Below are positions 45,282 through 57,945 of a stretch of DNA of 64,000 bases, piece by piece. This stretch comes from Parelaphostrongylus tenuis (lineage: Eukaryota > Nematoda > Chromadorea > Rhabditida > Metastrongylidae). The stretch covers positions 207,389-271,388 of the forward strand of contig JAHQIW010004446.1 in NCBI GenBank assembly GCA_019055375.1, read 5' to 3'. The notes beneath the pieces were generated by a model. That model was not told the origin of the DNA and did no database searches. It saw only the letters and a program-made list of their open reading frames with translations. Both the position numbers and the translations under genes were made by a program. The stretch's first letter is position 1. Each line of letters starts with the position of its first letter.

Positions 45282-45850
45282 GGTTGGGGAAAAGTTCTGA
45301 GAAAATGCTTGTACCTTTTTGGATGTCGGCCATTTCTTGTGTTTTTAGGCTCATATGAAAGCCCATTTTCTTGTGCGATGACTGGTATATAGTTTATCGA
45401 CTTATTTCAAGATGGAGTAAACAAGCGAGCAAATTATGTTATTTATGATGCACGAATGGCTGTTTGGTTCAAATTCAACGGTGGCAAGTGAACGCATCAA
45501 TCTGGTTTGGGACGAAGACACAGTTGGCAAAGTGCGATGTACAGGTGGTTCAAAAAGTTTGACGAAGGTGAAGAAAGTTTGGAAGATCAGCCTTGCTCAG
45601 GTCGTCCAGAAGAAGTTGATTGTCAAGCTGTGATTGAAGCGACTGAAGAAAATCCTCCTTTGACAACTCGGATGTTGGCAGCAAGAAATCGGAATTTTAG
45701 GCTCGCGGGATCGACCTTTTGCCGTAGAAATGGCAGGAAGTGCTTGAAGTTGGAGGAGAGTACTTCGGCTATTAGTTTTGTCTTTGTCAGGTGCGATAGG
45801 TGCATAAATAAATGTTTTACAAGCATTTTCTCAGAACTTTTTCCCCAACC
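45282..45850 (+). mobile_element. Internally deleted mariner (family 1) flanked by TA
   Basis: Terminal repeats GGTTGGGGAAAAGTTCTGAG and the inverted match on the right lie next to TA. Inside, WFKKFDEGEESLEDQPCSGR and PEEVDCQAVIEATEENPPLT are the mariner helix-turn-helix domain. A reading frame starting near 45412 encodes the first part; the catalytic domain is deleted and frameshifts are present. Confidence 0.85.
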
Positions 45851-47990
45851 TATCGCTTCTTTGTTGAAGGCGCTTTTGAGCAAGTTGACTTGAATTTTCA
45901 AAAATGGGAGCCAACTATCTTTCCGCTTCTACCGAGTAAATTTTATGTACTTTAATTCATTGTTCAACAACTTAAAACATTTGTCAATATAAGCGTGCGT
46001 TGAGCTGACGATAAAGCCATCATCTATTATATATGCAGTAGAATAATGGCTACAGATCAATTATTGGGGCTTCCACTTTAGACATGAAGGCTACGGCAAG
46101 GGTTGGAGATAGTCATTGTACATTGCTAACCCACCAACTTGTGCGAAAAATTTTTCAACTATCTAAAAGTTGAATAACTTTGGCACTCTTTTAAGAGATC
46201 CAGGACCAGCTGGATTGAAATCTATGCATGTTTACAGCTCTTTTGTGCTTTCTTAAGAACTTGCAGATGACTTGCATTGGGTACTTATTCGACACTTTTT
46301 TATGAAGGGCGGTCATGTCGATAGACTCTATTACGTACGCGTTGCTACGAGAGGCGTTACGTAGATGGTCTAAGAGCATTTAAGTGTTTGTAAAACGAGG
46401 TGAAATGTGTCTTGGTCATTGGACTAGTATTAGTTTTATAAACCACGTTATCTCATCCGCTGGCTCTTTCGCACAGCTGATACATGCAATAGAATTCGTA
46501 ACCATCTCTAGGGAATTTTTTCATTCTAAACACATTGGTTATATTGTGAGATGTTGCGAGTTTGTCTACCATAATGCAGTTGTGGTTCTATGCACGTTCT
46601 CACAGTGTTTATGTCGATGTAAGCAGTGATCATTGATGCGATCATCCTAACACTTTTCGGCTTCCCAGCAACAGTGTCGAAGAGTTAAGCAAACCCTGCG
46701 GCAATGTAAGCGTAATGTTTAGAGAGGAATGAAAAGTCACGAAGTTTGGATCTCACACAACGATAGTCATAATAGCATTTGCAATAAAAGGACATCTTTA
46801 ACTATTCGGTACTCCTTGAAAAAACGTCAATTTTGAATCCATTCAAAACCACTGAAGATAGATTTTTAGATCATTAAGGTAAAATGACTTAGTGAAGAAA
46901 TAATACATGCTAGCGTTTTGATATGCTCGGCATTTCAGAGTCGCAGTGATTTGAATCACTGACCAGCGATGGTGGCTGACGTACAGAGTGGAGCAGCTGG
47001 ACTGTATCATTTCATGGCAGTGCCCTTTTGAGCTGTACAGATGTTGAACTTTCGCATTTTACTGATGTGGAGAAGTATTAATTTTTTATGAGCTCAATAA
47101 AAGTAAATTTTTACGATTTTACTACATTCTGTGTCATGAGATGGCTACTGCCATGAGATACACTGACCATTGCCACCAGAAGAACAGTTCATATAGAATG
47201 CTTACAGCAGATTGACAGCCGCCCGATGCAGAAGGAGACACCGCCAATGTAAAAACTTCAATTAAGCAAAGCTACGTTTCAAATAATCTGATTCGATGTG
47301 ACAGTGAGCACCGACATCACAACAGCAAGTGGTATCGGACCGTTGACTTAGATCAAACTATTCTGACAAAGATGGAGAAGTCAGAATTTTAATCGAGTGT
47401 ATTCTCCAAATTACCTTCGTATGTCTCCATTATATCGGTAACCAATCAATGCAGGAGCAAAGGAGAACATAATAGTCTGTGACTGAAAACTCTTTGTTCA
47501 ATGTGATGCAGGAAACGATAGTGTCATCGTCACCTCACAGAATTCTTTTCTAGGCAAAGCTGTGGTGCAAGCTTATGCTGCACTTTGAGACCTTTGCCTC
47601 ATATTCAGATAATCTATCGTTCTGATTGAATATTTTTACAAAAACTCGCTCAAAACCCATAGCTTTCTTTGTAAGCTGAATACAGGCAGGTAACTGACGC
47701 TTCGCTGACTTCGCACTTTTCAGAGTCTGGAAGTTCAGGTTGCCGTTTCCAAGTTAAGCGTCCAGCCTAAAATTGACATTCGTATTGAGAGGAAAGCAAC
47801 GTTTTCACAATTTCTCCGTCTTTTAAGAGTTCTCTACTAGGACCCTAAGTGGAAACCAACCGCAGGGAGATCACATGAACGCTAATGCACCTTTCGCATG
47901 GAGCAAACAGTCTTATATTAGCGTAGATTCTTAATACAATCTCGATAAGTTCTATGAAGACGAACATGAACCGCGAGGATGAACGCCCCG
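45851..47990. other. No recognised gene
   Basis: AT-rich sequence with only short open frames. No SINE or transposon was recognised. Confidence 0.45.
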
Positions 47991-48001
47991 TCATCACACG
48001 T

Positions 48002-48308
48002 GTTAAAAGGATAAAAGATGAAGCTCTCGGCGTTGACCAATCCTTGATGGATGCGCCATGCATTCGACTTCAATTTCTAACTTCGTTTGAGGTGATTGAA
48101 TGCACATCTGGCCTTTACAATGACTCGCGGTGGCCTCCCGCTGAACCGAGTCAGTGCTGCTTATCCTCCCAGACAAGTCTAACACCTGTCTGGTACCAAT
48201 TTACCGACCCCGGAGGGATGGATGCCTTGGTGAGCCATGAGCGCGAGATCGAACCAGTGACCTCGTGTGCGACGCAGGGCACCTCTAACCACTGCGCCAC
48301 ATGCGCTC
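48002..48308 (-). repeat. SINE C copy 1, minus strand
   Basis: On the minus strand it begins AGCGCATGTGGCGCAGTGGT (A box) and continues to GGTTCGATCTCGCGC (B box), a clear tRNA-derived head, then a body of about 230 bp. A second copy lies 690 bp away in the same orientation. Confidence 0.75.
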
Positions 48309-48690
48309 TATCACACGTGTTATGATGCATAAATATTATTCCTGTATTCATGTGAGAAGTGCATTAGTAGTCCATGCAAGCTCAGTACCGATGGTCTCCT
48401 CTTGGACAGCTTAGTGGATGACTGAAAAAAGGATGTGTATGTGCAAAAGCTGTTTTGCTCTTGATGGGAATGAAATCTAAGCTTACCGTTTCTTCTCTGA
48501 TGAAGTATTGAACGTAGGTGTTTGACTGATTTTGACCAACGTGATCTTTCCAGGCTCTAGAGAAAGCAAAACGTTCGATTTCAGCTATCAGAAAAAAAAT
48601 TGTATTACAACAATTTCGTACATGGTTTACAAAGAGGATACTATGAACACATGCGAAAATACTAAGATTAATAGATAATCGTTCTTAAGA

Positions 48691-48995
48691 AGTAAAAGGA
48701 TAAAAGATGAATCTCTCGGCGTTGATCAATCCCTGAGGGATGCGCCATGCATTCTTGTTCAATTTTTACCTTCGTTCGAGGTGACTGAATGCATATCTGG
48801 CTTTTACAGTGATTCGCGCGGCCTCCCGCTGAACCGAATTAGTGCTGCTTGTCCTCGAAGGCAAGTCGGAGACCAATCTGGTATCAATTTACCGGCCCCA
48901 GAGGGATGGATGGTTTAGTGGGCCATGGGCGCGAGATCGAACTACTGACCTCGCGTGCGACACAGACCAGTCTAACCACTGCGCCACATGCGCTC
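48691..48995 (-). repeat. SINE C copy 2, minus strand
   Basis: Same order and length as copy 1 (AAAAGGATAAAAGATGAA, GAGGTGACTGAATGCATATC, GAGGGATGGATGG, CCACTGCGCCACATGCGC). The differences between the copies are scattered, which fits separate old insertions or a divergent duplication. Confidence 0.75.
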
Positions 48996-50606
48996 CTAAA
49001 GAAATATCAAATAAAACTGTTAAGTTCAAGAGAATGAAAAAAGCAAATATCATTAGTCGATGCACCAGAAGAGGAGATTAGAGAGCATCTCTGCCACTCT
49101 CTAATACGATACGATGTACCAGAAAACTTTGTTGAATGTTGCCTTCAACCGCTTAGCTTTGAATATTTATGCGGAACTTTTAAGATAGATCGACATAACA
49201 GGTATTCATCGCTTGCAGTATTTAATCTGTACTCTCATTGGCCTTCTTTTATATCTCTCCCATGTCATAGCTAAGCGGTGAGTTGTGTTTACTATGAAAC
49301 AGTGACACAAAGAGAAGTACACTTATGTGGGGCTCGTATGAAGACATTCGACCACCTCATTCATGGCTGCCTATTGTTCATTTAACAATAGATTGAATCC
49401 AATTCGCATTGAACTCAGCTCACAACGGCTACAATTCAGCAGTGTTTGTCTCAGAATAGACATCAGTAAGCTGTACTCATCCTTGGCTGGCATCCGAGTT
49501 TTTCAGTGGGATCTGATTGCTCATGGAACACTAGCTACATAACACTTTGGAATAAGACTCTGTAGCTTTTGCTAACCAAAAAATGATAGTTATACGAGCC
49601 GATATATTTCCCTCGTGGTATAAATTGGCTCATAGGTGAACTTTCGAGTAGAAATTGAGATCTCCTTAGCTGCGGTGAAAAAGACTAGTATGATAATATT
49701 GAAATTCCCATGCCATTTCAATAGTAGCATGACACAAGTAGTGTTAGTTATTAAAAGCATATATTTGCTATTGAACCAATAATTAACAATCATTCCATAA
49801 GTTAAGATTTTGTGGTTTCCAAAGCTATTGCAACTATGTGAAAATATTTGCAGTAAGTGCACTTTGATGGAGGAAATAGCCACATTGTTAACATATTTTG
49901 CGTACATTCAGAAACTCAAACTCCATTGAAGGAAATGATTCCAGTAAACGATGTCCCGCTGCATTCGTGGTACAGTGTTTTTCTTAAAGGCGGCTGATTG
50001 ACATGAATTGATCGTTTCTGATGATGTTATTATGAGCCAACAAAGTAATGCACTGTCATAACAATTACTAGTTTGCACGAGAGAATTTTTTGGCAGAAAA
50101 TTGGCGTTTCTTACCACTAACTCGTTCATCCATCCGAACAGCTTATCCTCGTTGCTGATCTTGCACTCATATCCATAAACATTACAGAAGAAATTCCAGA
50201 AGCGATTTCTTTCTTTTGTGAGTGTTTCAGTGCTGTTGTTTTCAATGAGTCTTAGCGCTCAGTGATGATTTAAAAATCAACAGGAAAGAGACGTGGACAT
50301 TTGTTGAAGCATTCTATGATAGATACCCTTTAATAGTGTTTGTGAAAATTTGTGATACCTCTTAGAAATTCCTGCAAAAATCGGTACTAATTTCAAATAC
50401 ATCGCCAAAGAGTGCTAGCTAAAGAAAGTAATAGAATCCTAGGTGGACGTGCTGAGGAGCACTAACCTTTGGAAAAAAGAAATAGGTGATTTGTGGCTGT
50501 TTTGCAGTCCCCGGTTTACTTATTTGAATAGTGTATCCAATATATTTCAACTAACGCTTCCATACGAAGTTTTGCTCCATTACTATTTTCGATCCGCTAT
50601 TTCAGA
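48996..50606. other. No recognised gene
   Basis: AT-rich sequence; the longest open frame is 105 codons on the minus strand (49590-49907) with no known pattern. Confidence 0.45.
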
Positions 50607-50745
50607 ATTGAAGGCGCCGTGGGTCGAATCCCATCCCCCAGCACTCTCCGGCAGCAGGAACGAACGGTCGCCACAGCCAGGCTATTCTCGAGAATGCAAG
50701 TAGATGTGCTCAGCCAGTATTCTACGACGTTCAAGAAAAAAAGAC
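50607..50745 (+). repeat. SINE B copy
   Basis: GGCGCCGTGGGTCGAATCCC is the B-box end of a tRNA-like head. It is followed by CTCTCCGGCAGCAGGAACG, CCAGGCTATTCTCGAG and CAGTATTCTACGACGTTCAAG, the conserved SINE B body. Confidence 0.65.
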
Positions 50746-51897
50746 AAACGAATGAACTGAGACTGGGATGAGCACAATGAAAAAAAGTGTGAAGACGAAT
50801 AATAAAGTGTTTAAATTATTTGGTGATTGTTTCAGGAAACGATTAAAGTGCACATAAGCGGCTGTGATCATGATGACAAATGTTGCTTAAGCGACCCCTT
50901 CATAAATGCTAGATTCTTGCTCATCATTTCTCATTTCTTTATGAGGTTTTGACTCACTCGATCGGAACGAATTGGGGAGGGTGCATGATTCAAAAAAGAT
51001 ATTGATTCTCTCTTCCATATCATTCATTAGAAACACAAAAATTCTCTGAGATATTAAGAGTGTTTGAGTGCCAAAGTCCTTGCTTCCACCTACGTAGCAT
51101 GCCATTCTAACAGCTCTTACTCCGAATATTTCGATTGATGCAGGTCATTCCATTCAATGACAGTTAATCTTTCAAACATTGTTGTTTTGTTACTTCTGAT
51201 CTACCTGGTTGTTCCAGTTCTGCTGTTCCGACAACAGTTCGATTACCCTCTTGAGATAAAGCTTCCATACTGACGCATCTCTGCCATTATCTGCTTTCTA
51301 TTTGTTAGAAGGGATGTTCGTTTTGCTATTTTCGCAAAATAGTCAAGTGCTCAGAAGACCGCAAGCAAAACTTTTCGAAAAAAAGGTAGCAAATTATGCT
51401 TACTCTGCTCGTACGATGATAAAAACTTGCTACTTTACATTTATTACTTATTCTTCATCTAATTTTCATGACTCGTCATTACAAATATTGTACGGATCCT
51501 AACATTCCTTATTATACATTCGATACAATCCCTCGCATTCATCTACCACTGAGGTCTTCAAATATTTCGCGTGGTGTTTCGGCTGCTACTGGAGAATTTC
51601 CTTCCTTTTACGAATGCCTTAGTGTCCTGGTTGAAATGGTTCTTCTTGTGTAGCCTTGAAAATAATCGAGTTAAGGCCTTCCCACGTAGATTGGAAGAGA
51701 GCCTACTTAGTATTTGAGACAAGAGTGACTTATCAGTAGTGTCTATAGTGTTTTACAAGGGCAATAATATGTTCCCTTTGCAAAAAGTGATCTACTCTCA
51801 TTGCACTGTTATGCATTCTTCAGAAATTGGGGTTTTTTTTCCTTTATTTTCCACTGCTTGCATAGAGATTGCTCAAAAGCAACAATAATCTGATATT
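50746..51897. other. No recognised gene
   Basis: Only short open frames (up to 72 codons). No repeat was recognised. Confidence 0.45.
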
Positions 51898-52345
51898 CTC
51901 ATGACATGTTTTGAACCTTTCATGAGGTCTGGCATGGCACCTACAGATTGGTGGCACTTGTTTCGCCATTCTAGTTCGTCAGTAACACGGTATTTTCGGT
52001 TCAGCCAATCCCTTTCAGGGGGATGTACCCCATACTTATGAAGGAGTCGACGCCTAAAATCACCGCATGTCGCGTGACAAAATTCTCCGAAGTTACAGTG
52101 AACACAGTCGAGCGATCATGGCTCGTAAAATGAATAATACCTTTACTTTTGACTGTTTATATAGACCTAGCTTAAAAACAGTTTAGATCCCTCATAAGTA
52201 TGAGTATATCCCCCTGCAAGGGAATGACTGAACAGAGAGGCACCGAGCTACTGGTGAGCAAATAATGGCGAATTACAAAATAATGGCAAATATATAAGTG
52301 CCATTTGAGACCTCATGGAAAGCTCAAGACATGTTATCAAATTAT
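51898..52345. repeat. Hammerhead-bearing foldback element 3
   Basis: Inverted arms (51898-52050 and 52193-52345) share ATGACATGTTTTGA, CATGAGGTCT, TGGCAC, and CCAATCCCTTTCAGGGGGAT-type blocks. The left arm holds, on the minus strand, CTGACGA (51982-51976) and GAAAC (51964-51960). The right arm holds CTGGTGA (52251-52257). Both hammerheads point outward; neither has a well-paired helix II. Confidence 0.6.
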
Positions 52346-53544
52346 CATGTTATTTTTGCATTAGTTCAATGGAGCATATACTGATTTATTTATTGAATCA
52401 CATATTATTGGCTTTTGAAACTATGCATTTTTTGATAGAAGATATTGAATAGTTCATTTGAGATTGATAAAGTATTCCTTCATAGCCTGATAAAAATTGA
52501 GCATCTCATCAGGCGACTGAACAGGATCAGTGGAAGTGACGAAAGGACTTGTAATCTGATAAACAAAAAATGGTTCTCTTCTTTTGAAGTTCATCATGAA
52601 ATTATATTCCGGGCCCTAGCAAGTAATATCGGTCATCACAGAAAAAAAGTCACTTTCACATGAAACTCATAAAGAAACATGTATAAAGTGTTTAATGTTG
52701 GTTAATCCTGGGGGATGCACTGCACTGATTTGTTAAACATCTTCGAGGTTATCGAATGTATAACCAGCCTAATCAACTTGTTGTGGTGGTCTACCAATGT
52801 ACTACATCATGTTGTCCAACGAACGCCCTCAATGAGCTTACAGAATGTTACCAATACGTCCCTTGATATCCGATAACTAAGGTTTCTGCGAATTTATCTT
52901 TTAAGAGCCATAATACCCAAAGAGTGAAAACACTGGTGCAGTTTTACATGGAAAGGTGAATCATACAAGTGCTCTCAGTCTTTAAAAACAAAGTGGCTTT
53001 GAAAAAGTGCTCCATCACTGAGTCAGTGCGGCAAGAATAACTGGAAAGAGAATTGGATGTAAATGGCCAACTCATCGAATGCGTCCACCCACTATCGACT
53101 TTGAAATGTATATAGGAAAAGGCCATTCAAAAAAAGGTCGATCAAGCTTTTGCTTTGAGCTGCCGCAAACATTGAAGACTTATGCTGTCGCCGCATAAGA
53201 TTTTTCAATAGTGTACTGCAATGGCGTCGGTGGCTTAAATGCAATCATTAGGTAGAAATATTGCTTCTTCCTGTCCTCTCTTTCTTGGTTTCTTTTATGA
53301 TCGTTCTCTCCTATGCTCGCAATTAAGAGCACAAACATCAATATTGAAAGCTATTTTACTGTCATGTTTTATATTTTTCGCTTTGCCAATATTTTTATAT
53401 CAACTATACTGACTATCACATTGTTTTGTGGGCTCAGTACACATCAATATGAACTCTACTGTTTTGCAACTCAGTCAACATCGATCAACAAGAATTCTTT
53501 TTATTCAACCTCTTTTTCAGCTGTGGTGTGATGTTACAAATATA
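52346..53544. other. No gene; weak SINE C scrap
   Basis: GGGGGATGCACTGCA, CTTCGAGGTTATCGAATGTATA and GTGGTCTACC (52690-52830) loosely follow the SINE C body. The rest is unassigned. Confidence 0.4.
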
Positions 53545-53800
53545 CCCGATAAGTTTGAGTGATTTACAGAACTTTGACGTCAGACGAAAATCGAGCCCGC
53601 ATTTCACCCTTTCCGGGGGCGCGTGCTACCATTTGCACTGCCGACTCTTGTCTTACCACCACTCTCCCTACGCTACCTCGCATCAATCTGTCAGCAACCA
53701 AACGTCAACTGTTTGCTTCGCGAACCATATCGACAGTGTTCTCAGTTACGCTGAAGAATATTGGATAAATGAGATGAACGAAGATTCTTTTTAGTTAACC
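53545..53800 (-). repeat. SINE A copy, minus strand
   Basis: TGAGTGATTTACAGAACTTTGACG, ATCGAGCCCGCATTTCACCC, GGGGGCGCGTGCTACC and TCTGTCAGCAACCAAACG follow the SINE A order. Confidence 0.65.
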
Positions 53801-53834
53801 TCCTGGGTTGGGTTTAAATGCAACGGTGGTAATA

Positions 53835-54235
53835 GGTCGGGGAAAAAGTTGAGAGCAAACGCTTGTGAAACATTTCTTTGTGCACCTGTTACATCCGAAT
53901 AAAGACAGAACTATTACTCAAAGTACTCACCTTCACTTCATACACTTCCTTCCACTTCTCCGGAAAATATCGAGGTACACCATACTTTTGCCAACTGTGT
54001 CTTCGACCCAAGCCAGAGTGATGCGTTCACTTGCCACCGTTCCATTCAAATCCAACAACCATTTTGCATCATCAACAACCTAACTTGCTCGTTTGTTAAC
54101 TCCATCATAAAATAAGTTGATAAATTATATGCCAATCAACGCGGGAGAAGATGGGCTTTCAAATGAGCCCAAAACACAAAAAATGGCGGGCACTCAAAAA
54201 GTCACAATCATTTTCTCAGAACTTTTTCCCCAACC
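53835..54235 (-). mobile_element. Internally deleted mariner (family 1) flanked by TA, minus strand
   Basis: The right end (AAAAAGTTCTGAGAAAATGA as read on the minus strand) and the left end GGTCGGGGAAAAAGTT are the family 1 termini. The minus strand reads GGTGGCAAGTGAACGCATCA and GAAGACACAGTTGGCAAA, matching the transposase start at 45.4 kb. It is 401 bp, shorter than its relative at 45.3 kb. Confidence 0.8.
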
Positions 54236-55598
54236 TATTATGATAACACAATTCGTATATACTTAAATTTACTCCTATTTATACACAATTCTAATCCATG
54301 CATTTGGCGCATATGGCAAAATACCATGTACTTCGAAGTTTTATGTGTTGTTGTTGTTGTATATGTGATGAATTCTATAACATCAGTGCAATTCTCCCCC
54401 ACTGTGCTATCTTGCAATTGAGAAATTTTCACGTGCCTCACTGGCATCCATATCTTTCACATAAACTGATTTACCATGTACTAAGGTTGTGTTTCAGATC
54501 ATCATTTAAATAATGTTGTAGAACAGTTCTAAGAAAGCAAATTCAAGAAGTGCTCTTTTCGCGAGAAGATGAAACTTCTTATTGAACGTATTCAGTATCT
54601 TCTTCTGTTTAGCCGCTCCGAGGTGTTATTGATATTATTCATTGAAATATCAGCGAAGCATATAACAATACAGTTAATAATGCAGCACGAATATTACAAC
54701 AGCCGTGGTGGCTAACTTTTCGGCAATGTTCGCCATCTCACTAAAGGTCAAATTGATGCCCGTATACATATTCAGCCCGTATACGATTTACTCTGTACTG
54801 TTGCAATCACGAGGGTCCTCTGTGTCTGAGTTGGTCCATCAGATGTAGACTTTGCCTTCTTCATGAATGCTTTTCAATGCTGGTTGAGTTACTTATCATT
54901 AACATAATGAGATAGCTTTTTTAGCGAATTTTCAGCTCATCATCATAAACAGTCGTCGATATTCGGTGTTTTGGCTTTTTCAAACAAATGCGCTACTAGT
55001 TCGAAGACTTCGGAAGATTAGAAGTATTACCTGACTCTGAGCATTTTCGAACTCAGAGCGATGCGTGTATTTCGTAGCTTTTCAGGCCACTGCATTTTTA
55101 ACGTCTCTAAATTTTAGTGCAGTTTTTATGAACTCACATCGCATGATTCACTTACAACGCTGTGCTAGTCTCGTGTCTATCCTTGTATTTTCTTGCCTGC
55201 GAGAACTGAGCTTTGTTATCAGGCACTGAACCCAAATATTCAGGATTTTTTCGTGATCACATCGGGACCGAGGCGTTGGAAATTGAGTGTGATGACGGAA
55301 ACGAGTCGCATAGAGCAGGAAAACTAGTCAACAATTACAGCTCAAAGAGAAATTTCATAGATACGTGCCTTAATAATTATTCCTTGTATACGGAATGCAC
55401 TACATGCAGCATTTATATACGACATTGAAATGATTAATTTTCTTGCGAAAAAATGGTTTACAGAGTAACTATAAGGGTTAGTCGAAAGGCGCATTTTGCA
55501 ATGATAGTGAATTCTGGTAAACAATTTTTCTTTCCAACGCTTTTGACAAATTGTTAGCACTAGCATGGTGCCATCACTAACAGTTTTGATATGAATCG
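54236..55598. other. No recognised gene
   Basis: AT-rich, short open frames only. A GTGGTGGCTAACTTTTCGGC block near 54.71 kb faintly recalls the class II hammerhead flank. Confidence 0.4.
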
Positions 55599-56319
55599 AA
55601 AATCATTTCATTTGACCGCCTACTTGCGAGTTGTGATGTTTCAATGAACCCAATGATGTAGAGTGGTGTGCAAAAACGCCTTGCGTCAGCCGGGATTCGA
55701 ACCCAGATCTTACTCTTTCCGGGAGCATGTGCTAAACCGTTGCACCACCGATGCTCGTTTGGCACTCCACTCTTTATACGCCATAAGGCGTTATCTGTCA
55801 GCAGCCAACCGTCTACGGTCTGGCGCGTCAGTCATTATCGAGCATTGAACCCACTTTTGTTGACAGATATTGGGTTTCAATGATCAATCGGAAATCATTC
55901 TATTTGACGTCTATTGCGGTGTTATGATGTCCATGATGTGCAACGGTTTAGCACATGCTTCCGGAAAAAGTAAGATCTGGGTTCGAATCCCTGCTGAAGC
56001 AAAACGTTTTTGCACACCACTCTACATCATTGGGTTAATTTACATAACACCGCGATAGGCTATCAAATAAAATGATTTCCGATTGATCATTGAAACCTAA
56101 TATCCGTCAAGAAAAGTGGGTTCAATGTCGATAATGACTGACCCGCCAGACCGTAGACGGTTCGCTGCTGACAGATAAGGCATTGTGGTGTATAAAGAGG
56201 GGAGTGCCAAACGAGCATCGGTGATTGCAACGGTTTAGCACATGCTCCCGGAAGGAGTAAGATCTCGGTTCGAGTCTCGGGTGACGCAAAACGTTTTTGC
56301 ACACCACTCTACATCATTG
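55599..56319. repeat. SINE A triple array forming a long foldback
   Basis: A tail scrap (55599-55645), a full minus-strand copy (55651-55930), an inverted head-only copy (55931-56040) and a full plus-strand copy (56046-56319). Long arms share GCAAAAACG/CGTTTTTGC, GTTTAGCACATGCT, GCACTCC, GTCTACGG and GATCAATCGGAAATCA. The tRNA-like B box reads GGTTCGA/GGATTCGAACCC. Confidence 0.8.
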
Positions 56320-57699
56320 TTTTGATATGGTCAGAATAAACGTGACTTCTGATTATCAGAAGAGGTTTGCCCGAAATGGATGGCTCTTGGAAGTGATATA
56401 GGAGAAGCGATACCATTCAATGAAAGTCGTTACTGAGCTGCCTTATCGAGGCTTTTACGAAAACGAGTGTCTATGACAAACACATGGGACATCAAAACCA
56501 TATCTATTTACTTTTTCACATATCTGTTCACTAGTAGATGCTTTCCAAGTTTTGAGCATAGCAGATAAAACAACCGCATGAGAAAATGCATGCTCGCTAG
56601 TTTGCACTAACTACAATTACATCAGAGACGTGAGGTCACGCGGATTATGTCGACAACAAAATTAATAGTGATTTTGGAAATGCGATCTAATCCGAGCTCT
56701 TTCATGATGATTGGGGTTGGAAGTGATTTTTTTTTTTGCTTACAAATTACTTATTAATGAAACGAAACTATAAGATGTTAATTCGCTTGAACGTTCAGGC
56801 CGTTCAAGCGTTGCCATCATCGCCGTAAACTGATTCAACAAGCGCAAAAAACCTCAATGAATCGCAAATGATGAAGAGATATGAAATAATTAATCCATAA
56901 ACTATAGTAAAACGTATGAAAAGGATTCCTTATACGATGCTCATCTTTGAGGAAGACTTTATATATACATTTGTAGCCCCCGTTCTATACCTAGGAGGAT
57001 CTGTAATCAGACTCCTGCTGTTAGGCTGTTTTGGTAGCTCTTATCGCTCAGTGTGACCTGCAGGGAGTGCAACAGTATCGTTCTATTGAATCAGCTTAAA
57101 AATCCGTCACAGATGTGAATTGATGTTGATGTACATGTTCACCAGCAGAACCACTATTCCAACATCCCCCTTCGCCAACCCCAGACAGTCGTAAATTGTT
57201 TGCTTGCATATTATGTTACATAGTGATTCCGTAACTCTAGACAATATCTCATTCGGCTATCACTCTCACTGTGCATTTCTTAACATTCTCTTTCTCCTTT
57301 CCTCCGGCGCTATAAATGCATGCCCTTATCTCTTGAATTTTATTTTTTTTGTTCCCCACCAATGAATTTAAGACCTTCTCAGGATTTCAAAAGAGCACTT
57401 ACGTATAACTTTGTAACAGTGAATCTAAAAAATCACATGATAGTGTTGTTTACACATATGGGCTGGATGTGTCGACTTTGAAACTGTCGCTTAAACTCTT
57501 CACTAGCTTTACGTCGCTATAATTTTCAATCGCAGCCAGGAATCAATCACACAGAGATTGAATTCACCAATGACTGTCAGAGATTTGATTTGGATAAAGC
57601 GCTTTACTGTTTCCTATCACCGAGTATGTCTATCACAGGTTTATAACTCTTAGCAACAAATGTTCGGAGATTAAGATCTTCCTGTTGACAGGACCACAG
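56320..57699. other. No recognised gene
   Basis: AT-rich sequence without open frames above 60 codons of interest and no recognised repeat. Confidence 0.45.
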
Positions 57700-57945
57700 G
57701 TACACGCTGGGCATTCAACCTCAATAAACATCGTTTGAGGTAATTGAATACGTATATGGCCTATGCACTGACTTACGATGGCTTACCAATGTATTAGGTC
57801 AATATTTTTGCCCTTCCAAACAAATATTTGTGGATCCAAACAAATATGTGTGCAATCTATAAGGAGAGCTATTTTGGTGAATTCTGGGCACAGAATCGAA
57901 TGACAACTGATTTAGTGTGTGTTGCAAAACACCTATAACTAGTAT
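57700..57945 (-). repeat. Degenerate SINE C copy
   Basis: GTTTGAGGTAATTGAATACGTATATGGCC, then GAGAGCTATTTTGGTGAATT, CAGAATCGAATGACAACTG and GCAAAACACCTATAAC trace the SINE C order with heavy decay. Confidence 0.45.

Noticed and set aside
54700..54760. Possible additional class II hammerhead (GTGGTGGCTAAC, TTCGGC)
   Set aside because: No CUGANGA or GAAA box can be found in proper order.
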